Assembly (NCBI RefSeq): GCF_900184945.1
Contig: NZ_FXYF01000001.1
Span: forward strand, 496,001-560,000
From: Antarctobacter aquimaris
GTDB taxonomy: Bacteria > Pseudomonadota > Alphaproteobacteria > Rhodobacterales > Rhodobacteraceae
Direction of reading: 5' to 3'
DNA: 64,000 nucleotides
Shown: positions 16,648 through 25,507 of the stretch, one piece after another
How positions within the stretch are numbered: the stretch's first letter is position 1
How the letters are laid out: every line of letters begins with the position of its first letter
The notes under the pieces: generated by a model
Database searches by the model: none
Told to the model about the DNA's origin: nothing
The model's input: the letters and a program-made list of their open reading frames with translations, nothing else
Position numbers and translations under genes: made by a program

Positions 16648-17355
16648 ATGAGTGACACCCCGCTGTTTGCCGTGCTGATCGACGCTGACAACACCTCGCC
16701 GAAATACGCCAAGGCGATCTTTGACGAGATCGCGACGCTGGGCGAGGCTTCGGTGCGGCGCTGCTACGGCGACTTTTCCAGCCAGCAGATGGCCGGCTGG
16801 AACAAGGTGCAGGCCGAGTTCGGCATCGTGCCGCACCATTCGCCGGCCAATACCGTGGGCAAGAACGCCAGCGACATCGCGCTGGTGATCGACGCGATGG
16901 ACCTGATGCACACCGGCCGGTTCGACGGGTTCGTGCTGGTCAGCTCGGACAGCGATTTCACCCGCCTGTCGAGCCGCATCCGCGAGCAGGGGTTGCAGGT
17001 CTACGGCATGGGCATGCAAAAGACGCCGGACGCCTTTCGCAAGGCCTGCAAGCGGTTCATTTTCCTGGAAAACCTCGAGTCCGTGCCGGAAAAGGTGTCG
17101 GGCGGCAAACCGGCCAAGCAGACCGACCTGACGCAGGTGCGCGACCTGATCTTCAAGGCGATGGAATCGATCGATCAGGACGACGAATGGTATCGCCTGG
17201 GCGATATCGGCCAGGTGATCACCGCCGCCAACCCGGATTTCGACACCCGCAGCTTTGGCAAGCGCAAGCTGTCGGACCTGGTGGCGGAACTGAAGGTGTT
17301 CGAGACCAAGCGCAGCAGCACCGGCAACCAGCTGCTGGTGCGCCGCGTCGACTGA
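16648..17355 (+). CDS. NYN-domain ribonuclease-like protein with LOTUS/OST-HTH domain
   Basis: The 235-residue protein starts with an NYN (LabA/DUF88-type, PIN-fold) domain. The acidic residues expected at its nuclease centre are in VLIDADNTSP (9-18), SDIALVIDAMDLM and VLVSSDSDFTRL. A second domain at about 155-235 (DLIFKAMESIDQDDEWYRLGD through LVRRVD) matches the OST-HTH/LOTUS fold, which binds RNA. Together they suggest an RNA-cleaving or RNA-binding enzyme. The ATG at 16648 follows AAAGGAG. No partner gene adjoins. Confidence 0.85.
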   Translation: MSDTPLFAVLIDADNTSPKYAKAIFDEIATLGEASVRRCYGDFSSQQMAGWNKVQAEFGIVPHHSPANTVGKNASDIALVIDAMDLMHTGRFDGFVLVSSDSDFTRLSSRIREQGLQVYGMGMQKTPDAFRKACKRFIFLENLESVPEKVSGGKPAKQTDLTQVRDLIFKAMESIDQDDEWYRLGDIGQVITAANPDFDTRSFGKRKLSDLVAELKVFETKRSSTGNQLLVRRVD

Positions 17356-17360
17356 GCGCG

Positions 17361-17381
17361 CCGCCGCCGCCCCGGCGGCGG
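17361..17381. terminator. GC-rich hairpin after the NYN gene
   Basis: CCGCCGCC at 17361-17368 pairs with GGCGGCGG at 17374-17381, just six bases after the stop. A second CCCGGCGGG with TTT follows. It probably ends the transcript; the U tract is short. Confidence 0.45.
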
Positions 17382-17582
17382 ATGTCCCGGCGGGTTTGAT
17401 CCGCTGCCGTCGAAGGTGTATCGTCGAAGGCAGGAGACCTGGCGGTTGCGCCGCCGGCCCCGTCTTGGACACCTGCCGACGGCGCAGTACCGATCCACCA
17501 AGGACCGTTCGCACCCCCTTGGGGAGTTGGCGGCCGCCGGTTCGGACGCGCGCTGCATCGCTGCACAGAGGGAGGCCAGCCC

Positions 17583-17765
17583 ATGGACGTCACCAAGGTC
17601 ATCGAGATTGCCCACGCCCTGTACCGGGCGCGTGGCGACAAGGCCGAGGTCGAGGCCGCGCAGAAAGAGCGCCACTACCGGGAAACCGGAGACGAGCAAG
17701 AGGCCGAGACCTGGCGCAGGATCCGCGGCAGCATCCGGCAGATGCGCGGCGCCAACGAAAGCTGA
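17583..17765 (+). CDS. Small conserved-looking soluble protein
   Basis: The 60-residue protein begins MDVTKVIEIAHALYRARGDK and is rich in Glu, Arg and Gln. It is probably two helices, with an AEVEAAQKERH middle and an AETWRRIRGSIRQMRG end. GAGGGAGG precedes the ATG by nine bases. It has its own 220-base upstream region. I do not recognise a named family; codon use matches the neighbours, so I think it is real. Confidence 0.65.
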   Translation: MDVTKVIEIAHALYRARGDKAEVEAAQKERHYRETGDEQEAETWRRIRGSIRQMRGANES

Positions 17766-17956
17766 GAGGCCGGTTTTCCGGCGGATGGAGTGAGCTTGGG
17801 GGGCGGTCCTCGCCCTGTACCCTGCGTGCCGGTGCGGCAGGATCGGGGCCAGGGACGCCGGGCCGGGATCACGCGTCAGACACGGGCTCTGCGTGATCTG
17901 TTCCCATCCGGTCACAAACCGCCTATAGCCGTGCCGAGATCCTGAAAGGATACCGC

Positions 17957-18106
17957 ATGCCCAAGTCCAAGAAGCCCAAGGTCAAACGCCCCGCCGCCAA
18001 CCCGGTCAAGCAGCCCGCCTGGTATCAATCGCTCAACGGCGCGGCCGGGCAACACGCCCAGCGGCCAAGCAAGACCGGCAAGAAGGCCCAGAACAAGACG
18101 GCCTGA
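17957..18106 (+). CDS. Very small lysine-rich basic protein
   Basis: The 49-residue protein is highly basic, beginning MPKSKKPKVKRPAANPVK, with an AWYQSLNGAAGQ centre and a KTGKKAQNKTA tail. AAAGGA lies six bases before the ATG, which is strong support for translation. It may bind nucleic acid; no family is recognised. A small GACCC-GAA-GGGTC-TTT hairpin begins in its stop codon (18105-18120). Confidence 0.6.
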   Translation: MPKSKKPKVKRPAANPVKQPAWYQSLNGAAGQHAQRPSKTGKKAQNKTA

Positions 18107-18120
18107 CCCGAAGGGTCTTT
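18105..18120 (+). terminator. Short hairpin with T tail after the 49-residue gene
   Basis: GACCC (18105-18109), GAA loop, GGGTC (18113-18117), then TTT. It is short but correctly placed. Confidence 0.4.
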
Positions 18121-18162
18121 GCAGGGGGACGGGGACTTTGGTGGCGCGCTCTGGCCCGCCGC

Positions 18163-19098
18163 CTAGCCCGTCCAGCCCGTCACCGTCGCGATCACCGCGC
18201 TGACGGTCAGGATGCTGATCGCGGTGGAGATCAGGATCGAGGCCGACACGCGCTGCGGCGCGATGTTGTAGTGCTGCGCCAGGATGAAGACGTTGCCCGC
18301 CACCGGCAGCGCGGCAGCGGACACCGCGACGGCGGCGCGGTAGGCATCGACTGGGAAGAAGAGATAGACGCCGAGGCCGACGAACAGCGGGTGCAGGATC
18401 AGCTTGGCAAAGCTGAGCCAGACGGCGATCTGCAACCGTTCGGCAGATTTCGACGCCAGCGAGGCGCCGATGGCGAACAGCGCGCCCGGAGTCGCGGCAT
18501 TGCCGAGCGTCGTGACAAAGCTGTTGACCACCTCGGGCACCGGCAGCCCGGAGGCCGAGACCGCGAGGCCGAGCGCGATGGAGACGATCATCGGGTTCTT
18601 GAGCAGGCCCAGCAGCAGTTTCCACAGGATCGAGACATGCATCCGGCCTTCGCGCGCGCCGGTCACCAGCAGCGTCAGCAACGAGGAAAACACGATCAGG
18701 TCGATCGACAGGATCAGGATGATCGGGCCGACCGCCTCTTGCCCCAGGAGCAGCGCCAGCATCGGCACGCCGAGAAAGCCGGTGTTGCCGATGGCGGCGC
18801 ATTGCGCCTCGATCGAGGCGGTGGGCAGGTCCAGCCCGCGCGCAAAGGCGATCAGCATGCCGATGGCCCAGGTAAAGGCGGTGCCCCAGAGATAGGCGGC
18901 GGCGAGGCGCGGTTCAAAGATCTCGTCAAATCGCAGGTTCGCGGAAAAGCGGAACAGCATCGCCGAGAGGGCGAAGTAGAAGACGAATTTCGTCAGGCTG
19001 GCCGAGGCTTCCTCGGAGAAGAAGCGCGATTTGGCCGCGCCGTAGCCCAGGCCGATGAGGCCGAAGAAGGGCAGGGTCTTGAGGAAGATGTCCAGCAT
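18163..19098 (-). CDS. AEC-family transporter (auxin efflux carrier type)
   Basis: The 311-residue membrane protein has about ten helices. It starts MLDIFLKTLPFFGLIGLGYG, and the conserved AIGNTGFLGVPMLALLLG lies near 110. A second-half ALPVAGNVFILAQHYN follows. AEC proteins in bacteria export or import organic acids such as malonate or malate; the substrate here is unknown. The gene is single and stands between a plus-strand small ORF and a PAS protein. Confidence 0.85.
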   Translation of the reverse strand: MLDIFLKTLPFFGLIGLGYGAAKSRFFSEEASASLTKFVFYFALSAMLFRFSANLRFDEIFEPRLAAAYLWGTAFTWAIGMLIAFARGLDLPTASIEAQCAAIGNTGFLGVPMLALLLGQEAVGPIILILSIDLIVFSSLLTLLVTGAREGRMHVSILWKLLLGLLKNPMIVSIALGLAVSASGLPVPEVVNSFVTTLGNAATPGALFAIGASLASKSAERLQIAVWLSFAKLILHPLFVGLGVYLFFPVDAYRAAVAVSAAALPVAGNVFILAQHYNIAPQRVSASILISTAISILTVSAVIATVTGWTG

Positions 19099-19159
19099 GC
19101 CGCTGCATTAACACGGGAACCGGCGGGGTCAATCGCCGCCTGTGGCGGAGCGCGGCGGC

Positions 19160-19672
19160 TCAGGCCGTGGCCCGCGGGGCGGGCTGGTCCGGGCAGGCGG
19201 GATGACCCACCGGGCAGAGTTCGATTCCGGCGACGATGAAACGGTGCCGGCCGGCATCGTCATGGACCGGCAGGAACACCTCCTGGGTGCAGGAATAGCG
19301 CGGGTCCGGGCCAATGTAGGGCAGGCTGACCAGCAGGGGGCGCGGGTCCTGGGCGATGGCCATGTAGGCCGCCCAGATCTGCGAGCCGGGCCGCTTTTCC
19401 GGGTTTTCCGACATGCGATGGCCGGTCAGCTCCTGCCGCAGCACGCCGTTGACCGTGCGGCCGATATACAGGAATGCGAAATCCTCGGGGATGCCTTCGG
19501 CGCTGCGCAGGATTTCCGTAACCACCACGCAATCCAGCCCGGCGGCGACGCGGTGCAGGCCGAACCTGTCCAGGCTTGGCGGCGTGCCCCGGTGATGGGC
19601 GCGCTGCCAGTGGAAATAGAGATCACGCAGGCGATCCGAAAGGCCTCGGGTCGTGTCGAGCGGTTTGAACAT
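19160..19672 (-). CDS. PAS-domain protein of alphaproteobacterial type
   Basis: The 170-residue protein resembles the stand-alone PAS-like proteins common in Rhodobacterales. Its features are an N-terminal LSDRLRDLYFHWQRAHH segment, a core with DFAFLYIGRTVNGVLRQELTG, and a final strand EVFLPVHDDAGRHRFIVAGI. No effector domain is attached. The ATG at 19672 is preceded by GAGAGGTCAG; an upstream GTG or ATG at 19711 is less likely. The ligand and partner are unknown. Confidence 0.65.
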   Translation of the reverse strand: MFKPLDTTRGLSDRLRDLYFHWQRAHHRGTPPSLDRFGLHRVAAGLDCVVVTEILRSAEGIPEDFAFLYIGRTVNGVLRQELTGHRMSENPEKRPGSQIWAAYMAIAQDPRPLLVSLPYIGPDPRYSCTQEVFLPVHDDAGRHRFIVAGIELCPVGHPACPDQPAPRATA

Positions 19673-20087
19673 GACCTGACCTCTCGGCTGACCTGACGCG
19701 AGGTAACGCAAGTGACGCCGAGCCTGCCGTCAATATAGGTGAAACGCAACCTTTTCAGGGCGCGGGCCGGCGCTGAGGTTGATCAGGTCCACCAATGCGG
19801 CGGATCCTTGCCGGATGACCCGAAAAAAGGCGCCGATGACAGCGCGGGCTGCCGGTGTTCCGGGCGGGGCGCTGGCCCGGCGGCAGGGCGGGCGTTCGCA
19901 AGGTTTCGCCCTGCGCGGCGCGCGTGCCCCTTGCCGGGGCGGCCGAACCCCTGTTTGCTGCGCCTTGCCGCCCTGCTGGAGCCTTTCGCCTGATGCCTGT
20001 TCCCGCCCCTGACCCGTCTTGCCCGCCCGTCCCCCGGCCGGGTCCGAATCCCGCCGGGGCGGTGCGCGCGTCCGGCGGGCGCGCGGC
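19673..20087. other. GC-rich intergenic region, no gene seen
   Basis: Frames on both strands are low-complexity Arg/Ala/Pro-rich translations of GC-rich DNA. Several small hairpins occur, for example GCCCC-TTGCC-GGGGC near 19926-19940 and a GCGCGC pair just before the next ATG. Promoters of the divergent PAS and CPBP genes should lie here but I cannot place them. Confidence 0.4.
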
Positions 20088-20978
20088 ATGAGCTACGCCC
20101 GGCACCGCCTGATGACCGACCCGGCCCGGCCCAGCGCCGAGCTGTGGCGGCTGGTGGTCGGGCTGGTGCTGTGCCTTGTCGTGTGGTTCGGGCTGGCGCG
20201 CGGGGTGATCGCGGTGCTGGGCAGCGTGATGCAGGCGGATGCCTACATGGACCTGCTGGCGCGGCTTCAGACCGGGACGACCCCCGGCGCGCTGCTGCTG
20301 GTGCTGGCGCTGACCGGGACGCTGGGGCTGGGCGTGCTGCTGGTGAGCGAGACGCTGCACGGCCGACCGGCGCACAGCCTGTTCGGCCCCTGGCCATTGT
20401 TCCGGCGCGATTTCCTGCGCGTGCTGGGCGCGGTGGCGGCGCTGAACCTGGTGGTGCTGCTGTTGCCGCCCTGGGACCTGTATGGCGAGACGCAGGCAGG
20501 GCTGGCGCTGAACACCTGGCTGCTGTTCCTGCCCACGACGCTGATGGCGGTGCTGCTCCAGACCGGGGCGGAAGAGCTGTTCTTTCGCGGCTATTTCCAG
20601 TCACAGCTGGCGGCGCGGCTGCGGCACCGGGCGATCTGGCTGGGGGTGCCCTCGCTCGCCTTCGGGCTGGGCCACTACATGCCCGAGGTTTACGGCGACA
20701 ACGCGCTGGCGGTGGCGCTGTGGAGCGTCGCCTTTGGCCTGGCCGCCGGGGACCTGACGGCGCGGGCGGGCAACCTGGGGCCGGCGATCGCGCTGCATTT
20801 CGCCAACAATTTCCTCGCCTTTGCGGTGATCTCGCTGGGCGGGGACATGTCGGGGCTGGCGCTGCGGCAGCTGCCATTCGGCCCCGAGGACAGCGCCGCC
20901 ATCGCCGCGCTGCTGCCGGTCGACCTGCTGATGATCGGGGTCAGCTGGCTGGCGGCGCGGGTGGCCCTGCGGCTGTGA
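20088..20978 (+). CDS. CPBP-family intramembrane metalloprotease
   Basis: The 296-residue membrane protein has the CPBP (Abi/CAAX protease) motifs: GAEELFFRGYFQ (Glu-Glu and Arg, motif 1), LAFGLGHYMPE (motif 2 His) and IALHFANNFLAF (motif 3 His/Asn). These form the metal-binding catalytic site within the membrane. The family cleaves prenylated or membrane peptides or matures bacteriocins; the target here is unknown. It stands alone 93 bases before the sigma gene. Confidence 0.87.
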   Translation: MSYARHRLMTDPARPSAELWRLVVGLVLCLVVWFGLARGVIAVLGSVMQADAYMDLLARLQTGTTPGALLLVLALTGTLGLGVLLVSETLHGRPAHSLFGPWPLFRRDFLRVLGAVAALNLVVLLLPPWDLYGETQAGLALNTWLLFLPTTLMAVLLQTGAEELFFRGYFQSQLAARLRHRAIWLGVPSLAFGLGHYMPEVYGDNALAVALWSVAFGLAAGDLTARAGNLGPAIALHFANNFLAFAVISLGGDMSGLALRQLPFGPEDSAAIAALLPVDLLMIGVSWLAARVALRL

Positions 20979-21071
20979 GCGGGGGCGATTTCCGGGCCTT
21001 GTGCGGGGTGAACTGAAAAAAACAGGTAAGGTTTCCAAGAATTGCGCCTGCGGCTGCGTCCCACTCATGTG

Positions 21072-21608
21072 ATGCGCATGGAAGTCAGTGACGAATCCCT
21101 CGCCCGCGCGGCGGCCAATGGTGACCGGGAGGCCTTTGCCTTGCTGGTGGGGCGGGTGTACGACAGGGTCTATGCCTATGCCGTGCGCCTGACCGGCAAC
21201 CGGACCGAGGCCGAGGACCTGGCGCAGGACATCTGCGCCGCCCTGCCCGCCAAGCTGAAGAGCTACCGCGGCGAGGCCAAGCTGACGACCTGGCTATATC
21301 GCATCACGGTGAATGCCGCCCGGGACCGGTTCCGGCGCGCCAGCACCCACGCCCGCGCCGCCGACGGCTGGGGCGACTGGGAACTGGCCCGCCAGGCCGA
21401 GATCACCGAGGCGGCCGAGCGCAGCGACTGGCTGGGGACCGCCCTGCGGGACCTGTCGGCCGATCTGCGCGAGACCGTGACGCTGATCCTCGACGGGGTG
21501 ACCCATGCCGAGGCGGCGCAGATCCTCGAGATCTCGGAGGGCACCGTCAGCTGGCGGGTCTCGGAGGCGAAGAAGAGGTTGAAGGCGATGAAGGAGGCCG
21601 AGGCATGA
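21072..21608 (+). CDS. ECF-family RNA polymerase sigma factor
   Basis: The 178-residue protein has sigma region 2 (VYDRVYAYAVRLTGNRTEAE, then DLAQDICAALPAKLKSYRGE and TWLYRITVNAARDRFRR). It also has region 4 (LRETVTLILDGVTHAEAAQI, then LEISEGTVSWRVSEAKKRLK). ECF factors direct RNA polymerase to stress-response promoters and are held by a partner protein. The start may be 21072 or 21078. Its stop overlaps the ATG of the next gene by four bases (ATGA), pointing to that membrane vWA protein as its regulator. Confidence 0.92.
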   Translation: MRMEVSDESLARAAANGDREAFALLVGRVYDRVYAYAVRLTGNRTEAEDLAQDICAALPAKLKSYRGEAKLTTWLYRITVNAARDRFRRASTHARAADGWGDWELARQAEITEAAERSDWLGTALRDLSADLRETVTLILDGVTHAEAAQILEISEGTVSWRVSEAKKRLKAMKEAEA

Positions 21609-23656
21609 GCGACGATCTGGACGATCTGAAGCGCGCATTCGACGCGGGCCTGCCCAAGGCGGACGCCGGCCGGCGCGCCGAGGCCATCGCGCTGGCGATG
21701 AAAAACTTTGACGATCTCCAGGATGCTGGCCAAGAAACCGCGAGGCAGCCGCGTCAGACCTCTGAGCCCACCCGAGAGGGGGGCGTATTCAGAGGACTCA
21801 AGATGATGTTTGCCAATTTGTCCCATCGCGGATTTCTGACCGCCACCACCGCCCTTGCCGCCGTTGCCATGGTGGCGCTGATCCCCGTCCTGAACGACAG
21901 CAAGCCGCCGCAGGTGTCGCCGCTGCCGGTGGCCGAGGAGGCGCCCGTGGTCGCACGGGAGCGCGTCGCGCCCGAGCCTGAACCCGCTGTCACCCCGCCC
22001 GCAGCGCCCGCGGCCAAGCTGACCCGCGACGCGCCGGTCGTGGCGATGGACGCGGCGCCCGCGCCGTCGCCCACGCCCGCGCCGATGGCGCGCGGGCAGT
22101 TGACCTCCATGCCGCCGTCTCAGCCGATCCTGAACCAGTACAGCGGCGCGCCGGGGGCAGACGCTGCCATGAGTTTCGAATCCGGGGTGCTGAACCTGTC
22201 GCACAGCCCGTCCTACGTGCCGCCGCGCCCCGCCGACCCGGTGCTGATCGCCCCCGAGGGCGACACCGAGGCCTTTCCCGAGGCCGAGGACAACCCGATC
22301 AAGGTCACGGCCGAGGCGCCGGTGTCGACCTTTTCCATCGACGTGGACACCGCGTCGTGGGCGATGGTGCGCAACTCGCTGCGGCGCGGGCAACTGCCGC
22401 CCGAAGGGGCGGTGCGGATCGAGGAGATGGTGAACTATTTCACCTATGATTACCCGGCGCCGGAGGGCGATGCCCCCTTTGCCACCCATGTCGGCGTGAT
22501 GGACAGCCCGTGGCGCGCGGGCACGCGGATCGTGCACATCGGCCTTCAGGGCATGATGCCGGACGAACGGCCGCCGATGAACCTGGTGTTCCTGATCGAC
22601 ACCTCCGGGTCGATGAACGATCCGGCCAAGCTGCCGCTCTTGATCCAGAGCTTTCGCCTGATGCTGGGCCAGTTGTCCGAGGACGACACCGTGGCGATTG
22701 TCACCTACGCGGGCAGCGCGGGCCTCGCGCTGGAGCCGACCAGGGCGAGCGAGCGTGACACCATCCTGAGCGCGCTGGAGGCGCTGCACGCGGGCGGGTC
22801 CACCGCCGGGCAGGCGGGCCTGCAACAGGCCTATGCCACGGCGGCGAAGATGGCCAAGGACGGGCCGGAGGGCGCGGTCAGCCGGGTGATCCTGGCCACC
22901 GACGGCGATTTCAACGTCGGCATCAGCGATCCGCAGGACCTGAAGGACTTCATCGCCGACAAGCGGGACGAGGGCACCTACCTGTCCGTCCTGGGCTTTG
23001 GCCGGGGCAATCTGGACGATGCGACGATGCAGGCGCTGGCGCAGACCGGCAACGGCATCGCGTCCTACATCGACACGCTGTCCGAGGCGCAGAAGGTGCT
23101 GGTGGACCAGCTGACCGGCGCGCTGGTCCCCATCGCCAACGACGTCAAGATCCAGGTGGAATGGAACCCCGCGCTGGTCGCCGAATACCGGCTGATCGGC
23201 TACGAGACCCGCGCGCTGAAGCGCGAGGATTTCAACAACGACAAGGTGGACGCGGGCGAGATCGGTGCCGGGGTGCAGGTGACGGCGCTCTACGAGATCA
23301 CGCCGGTCGGCTCTCCCGCGCGGATGACCGACCCGCTGCGCTATGGCGGGGCGGAACCGGTGGCCGACGAGAGCGGCGAGCTGGGGTTCCTGCGGCTGCG
23401 CTACAAGACGCCCGGCGAGGACACCAGCCAGCTGATCGAGACGCCGATCCGGACCGATGCCGCACCGCTGCGCGAGGCCGACTGGGCGCTGGCCATCGCC
23501 GGCTTTGGCCAGTTGTTGCGCGGGTCGGACCTGATCGGTGACTGGAGCATGGGCGATGCCATCGCGCTGGCGCAGACGGCGCGCGGCGAGGATGCCTATG
23601 GCTACCGGCAGGAGGCGATCACGCTGATGCGGCTGGCCGAGAGCCTGCAAAAGTGA
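21605..23656 (+). CDS. Membrane-anchored vWA-domain protein (YfbK type), probable anti-sigma partner
   Basis: The 683-residue protein has four parts: a cytoplasmic N-terminus (1-75), one membrane helix (about 77-96), a Pro/Ala-rich linker and a large outer part. The N-terminus resembles small sigma-binding segments (DDLDDLKRAFDAGLPKADAG). The outer part has a YfbK-type lead (FSIDVDTASWAMVRNSL) and a von Willebrand A domain with an intact MIDAS motif (FLIDTSGSMND, near 332). It ends in a C-terminal YfbK-like domain with the EDTSQLIETPI segment. Translational coupling to the ECF gene and the topology suggest it senses an envelope signal and controls the sigma factor. No zinc-binding anti-sigma motif is present. 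Confidence 0.82.
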   Translation: MSDDLDDLKRAFDAGLPKADAGRRAEAIALAMKNFDDLQDAGQETARQPRQTSEPTREGGVFRGLKMMFANLSHRGFLTATTALAAVAMVALIPVLNDSKPPQVSPLPVAEEAPVVARERVAPEPEPAVTPPAAPAAKLTRDAPVVAMDAAPAPSPTPAPMARGQLTSMPPSQPILNQYSGAPGADAAMSFESGVLNLSHSPSYVPPRPADPVLIAPEGDTEAFPEAEDNPIKVTAEAPVSTFSIDVDTASWAMVRNSLRRGQLPPEGAVRIEEMVNYFTYDYPAPEGDAPFATHVGVMDSPWRAGTRIVHIGLQGMMPDERPPMNLVFLIDTSGSMNDPAKLPLLIQSFRLMLGQLSEDDTVAIVTYAGSAGLALEPTRASERDTILSALEALHAGGSTAGQAGLQQAYATAAKMAKDGPEGAVSRVILATDGDFNVGISDPQDLKDFIADKRDEGTYLSVLGFGRGNLDDATMQALAQTGNGIASYIDTLSEAQKVLVDQLTGALVPIANDVKIQVEWNPALVAEYRLIGYETRALKREDFNNDKVDAGEIGAGVQVTALYEITPVGSPARMTDPLRYGGAEPVADESGELGFLRLRYKTPGEDTSQLIETPIRTDAAPLREADWALAIAGFGQLLRGSDLIGDWSMGDAIALAQTARGEDAYGYRQEAITLMRLAESLQK

Positions 23657-23741
23657 GCCACGCGCCCCGGGCGTGACGCTTGGCCTGACCCGGGGCCTCT
23701 CGTCAAAAGGGAAACGCGCCCTCCGCAGCCTCTGCGGGGGG

Positions 23742-24665
23742 CTAGTCCCGTGTGGTGGCCGTCCCCGCCTGCGCGCCCAGCATCCCCGGCAGCATCGCGG
23801 CCAGCAGGTCCCAGACGATGCGCACCCGGGGGCTGGTGCGCAATTCGCGGTGCGCCACCAGCCAGACCGGAAAGCGGAACGTCACCTCGGGCAGCACGCG
23901 GCGCATGGTGGGGTCGCCGTCGCCCAGCCCGCAGGGCACGGTGCCCAGCCCCAGTCCGGCGCGGGCCATTTCCCAATGCGCGAGGTGCGAGGAGGCGGTG
24001 ACCGGGAACTGTGCCGGGGTGACGGGGATGTCGCGCTGGTGCAGCGCGGCGATGAAATTGGCGTTGTCGGCAAAGCCGATGAAGGAGGCGCGGGCCAGGT
24101 CGGCCGGGCCGGTGATCGGCCCCAGCCGGGCGAGGTAGTCCGGGGTGGCGTAGAACGTGCCCTCGTCCTCGCCCACCAGCTTGCCGATCAGGTCGTCATC
24201 GTCCGGGCGGGCGTTGCGGATGGCGATGTCGGCCTCGCGGCGGCGCAGGTCGCGGATCTCGTTCGAGGCGACAATCTCCAGCGTGATGCCCGGCGCGGTG
24301 TCGCGCAGGGCGCGGGCGATGCGCGGCATCAGCCAGGCGGAGTAGATCTCGGAGGCGGTGACGGCGACATGCCCCGATGCGGCCTGCGCCTGCCCGGAGG
24401 CGGCCAGCGAGACGCCCATCGCCGCCTCGCCCATGGCGCGGACATGGGTCATCAGCTGGGTGCCGGCCTGGGTCAGGACAAGGCCACGGCCGACCCGTTC
24501 GAACAGGACGACGCCCAGTTCTTCCTCCAGCGCGGTCACCTGGCGGCCCAGCGTCGGCTGGGTCATGCCCAGGGCGCGGGCGGCGGCGGACAGCGAGCCT
24601 TCCTCGGCGGTGACGAGAAAGGCCCGCGCGCGGTTCCAGTCGAAGGTGACAGAGCGCCAGTCCAT
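23742..24665 (-). CDS. LysR-family transcription regulator
   Basis: The 307-residue protein has an N-terminal winged helix-turn-helix (ARAFLVTAEEGSLSAAARAL, then MTQPTLGRQVTALEEELG) and a periplasmic-binding-like effector domain from about residue 95. It begins MDWRSVTFDWNRARAF; an alternative ATG lies four codons upstream at 24677. Its target is unclear, since LysR proteins usually regulate a divergent neighbour and the next gene upstream is hsp20 on the same strand, with a terminator between. The gene converges with the vWA gene. Confidence 0.88.
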   Translation of the reverse strand: MDWRSVTFDWNRARAFLVTAEEGSLSAAARALGMTQPTLGRQVTALEEELGVVLFERVGRGLVLTQAGTQLMTHVRAMGEAAMGVSLAASGQAQAASGHVAVTASEIYSAWLMPRIARALRDTAPGITLEIVASNEIRDLRRREADIAIRNARPDDDDLIGKLVGEDEGTFYATPDYLARLGPITGPADLARASFIGFADNANFIAALHQRDIPVTPAQFPVTASSHLAHWEMARAGLGLGTVPCGLGDGDPTMRRVLPEVTFRFPVWLVAHRELRTSPRVRIVWDLLAAMLPGMLGAQAGTATTRD

Positions 24666-24709
24666 GCGGAATTGCATGGGCTGTGGGGATGGATTGTCAA
24701 CCGGAAACG

Positions 24710-24734
24710 GAAAAGGCCCCCGGTGTGGGGGCCT
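24710..24734 (-). terminator. Intrinsic terminator of hsp20
   Basis: On the minus strand AGGCCCCC pairs with GGGGGCCT across a five-base loop (24714-24734) and is followed by TTTTCC. It lies 163 bases beyond the hsp20 stop and just upstream of the LysR start, so it isolates the two genes. Confidence 0.75.
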
Positions 24735-24896
24735 CTGGTTTGGGACGATGGGACGACGCTCGTGTCCCTGCGGGCCACGTCGCCCCGCCCACCGTCCCTG
24801 TGGCGTTGCGCCCGGCATGTCACCGTGTCGGCTGGTGGCCTTTCCTGCGGAAAGGCACCCTTGCCGACCAGGCGGGTTTGCCGGGGCAAACCCGCC

Positions 24897-25373
24897 TTAG
24901 TTCACCGTCTCGGCGTCGACCACGTCCTTTTCGATGGCCACGGGCGACGAAGGCTTGGCGATCTCGATCCGGCGCGGTTTCAGCGCCTCGGGGATCTCGC
25001 GCTTGAGGTCGATGTGCAGCATGCCGTTTTCATGCAGCGCGCCCTCCACGCGGACATGATCGGCCAGGTGGAAGCGGCGCTCGAAGGCGCGGGTGGCGAT
25101 GCCGCGGTGCAGGTAGGTCTTGCCGTCCTCGCCCTCGGCCTTGCGGGCGGAGACGACCAGCGCCTGGTCCTTGACGTCGACCGACAGGTCTTCGTCCGAG
25201 AAACCGGCCACCGCGATCGAGATGCGGTAGGTGTCGTCGGCGGTCTTTTCGATGTTGTAGGGCGGATAGCCGGCCTGCGCGGTGTCGCTGGCCAGGACAC
25301 GGTCCATCAGGTCGGCGATCTGGTCAAAGCCGACCGTGGCACGGTAGAGCGGGGCAAAATCGAAATGTCGCAT
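24897..25373 (-). CDS. Small heat-shock protein, Hsp20/IbpA family
   Basis: The 158-residue protein holds an alpha-crystallin domain at about 38-130 (NIEKTADDTYRISIAVAGFS, then LSVDVKDQALVVSARK and FERRFHLADHVRVEGALHENG). It has a short N-terminal arm (MRHFDFAPLYRATVGFDQ) typical of alphaproteobacterial IbpA-like proteins. It binds unfolding proteins during heat or oxidative stress. The C-terminal IxI/V-type tail is only partly matched (RRIEIAK). Bases 25374-25507 upstream hold no obvious heat-shock promoter I can fix. Confidence 0.9.
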   Translation of the reverse strand: MRHFDFAPLYRATVGFDQIADLMDRVLASDTAQAGYPPYNIEKTADDTYRISIAVAGFSDEDLSVDVKDQALVVSARKAEGEDGKTYLHRGIATRAFERRFHLADHVRVEGALHENGMLHIDLKREIPEALKPRRIEIAKPSSPVAIEKDVVDAETVN

Positions 25374-25507
25374 GGAATCCTCCGTTGAGCGATACCTGTG
25401 TGGATGCGCCTTCCCTGCTGCGGGACAGGCGGCTGGACTTCCGGGACCCTGTCACAGGCGTCCCGGTACAGATCACTTGGGAAAGGATTTGCGCGGTTTC
25501 AAGACCC

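Noticed and set aside
21263-23650. A 795-codon minus-strand frame opposite the sigma/vWA genes
   Set aside because: Shadow of the vWA gene; no motif, Arg/His/Gly-rich.
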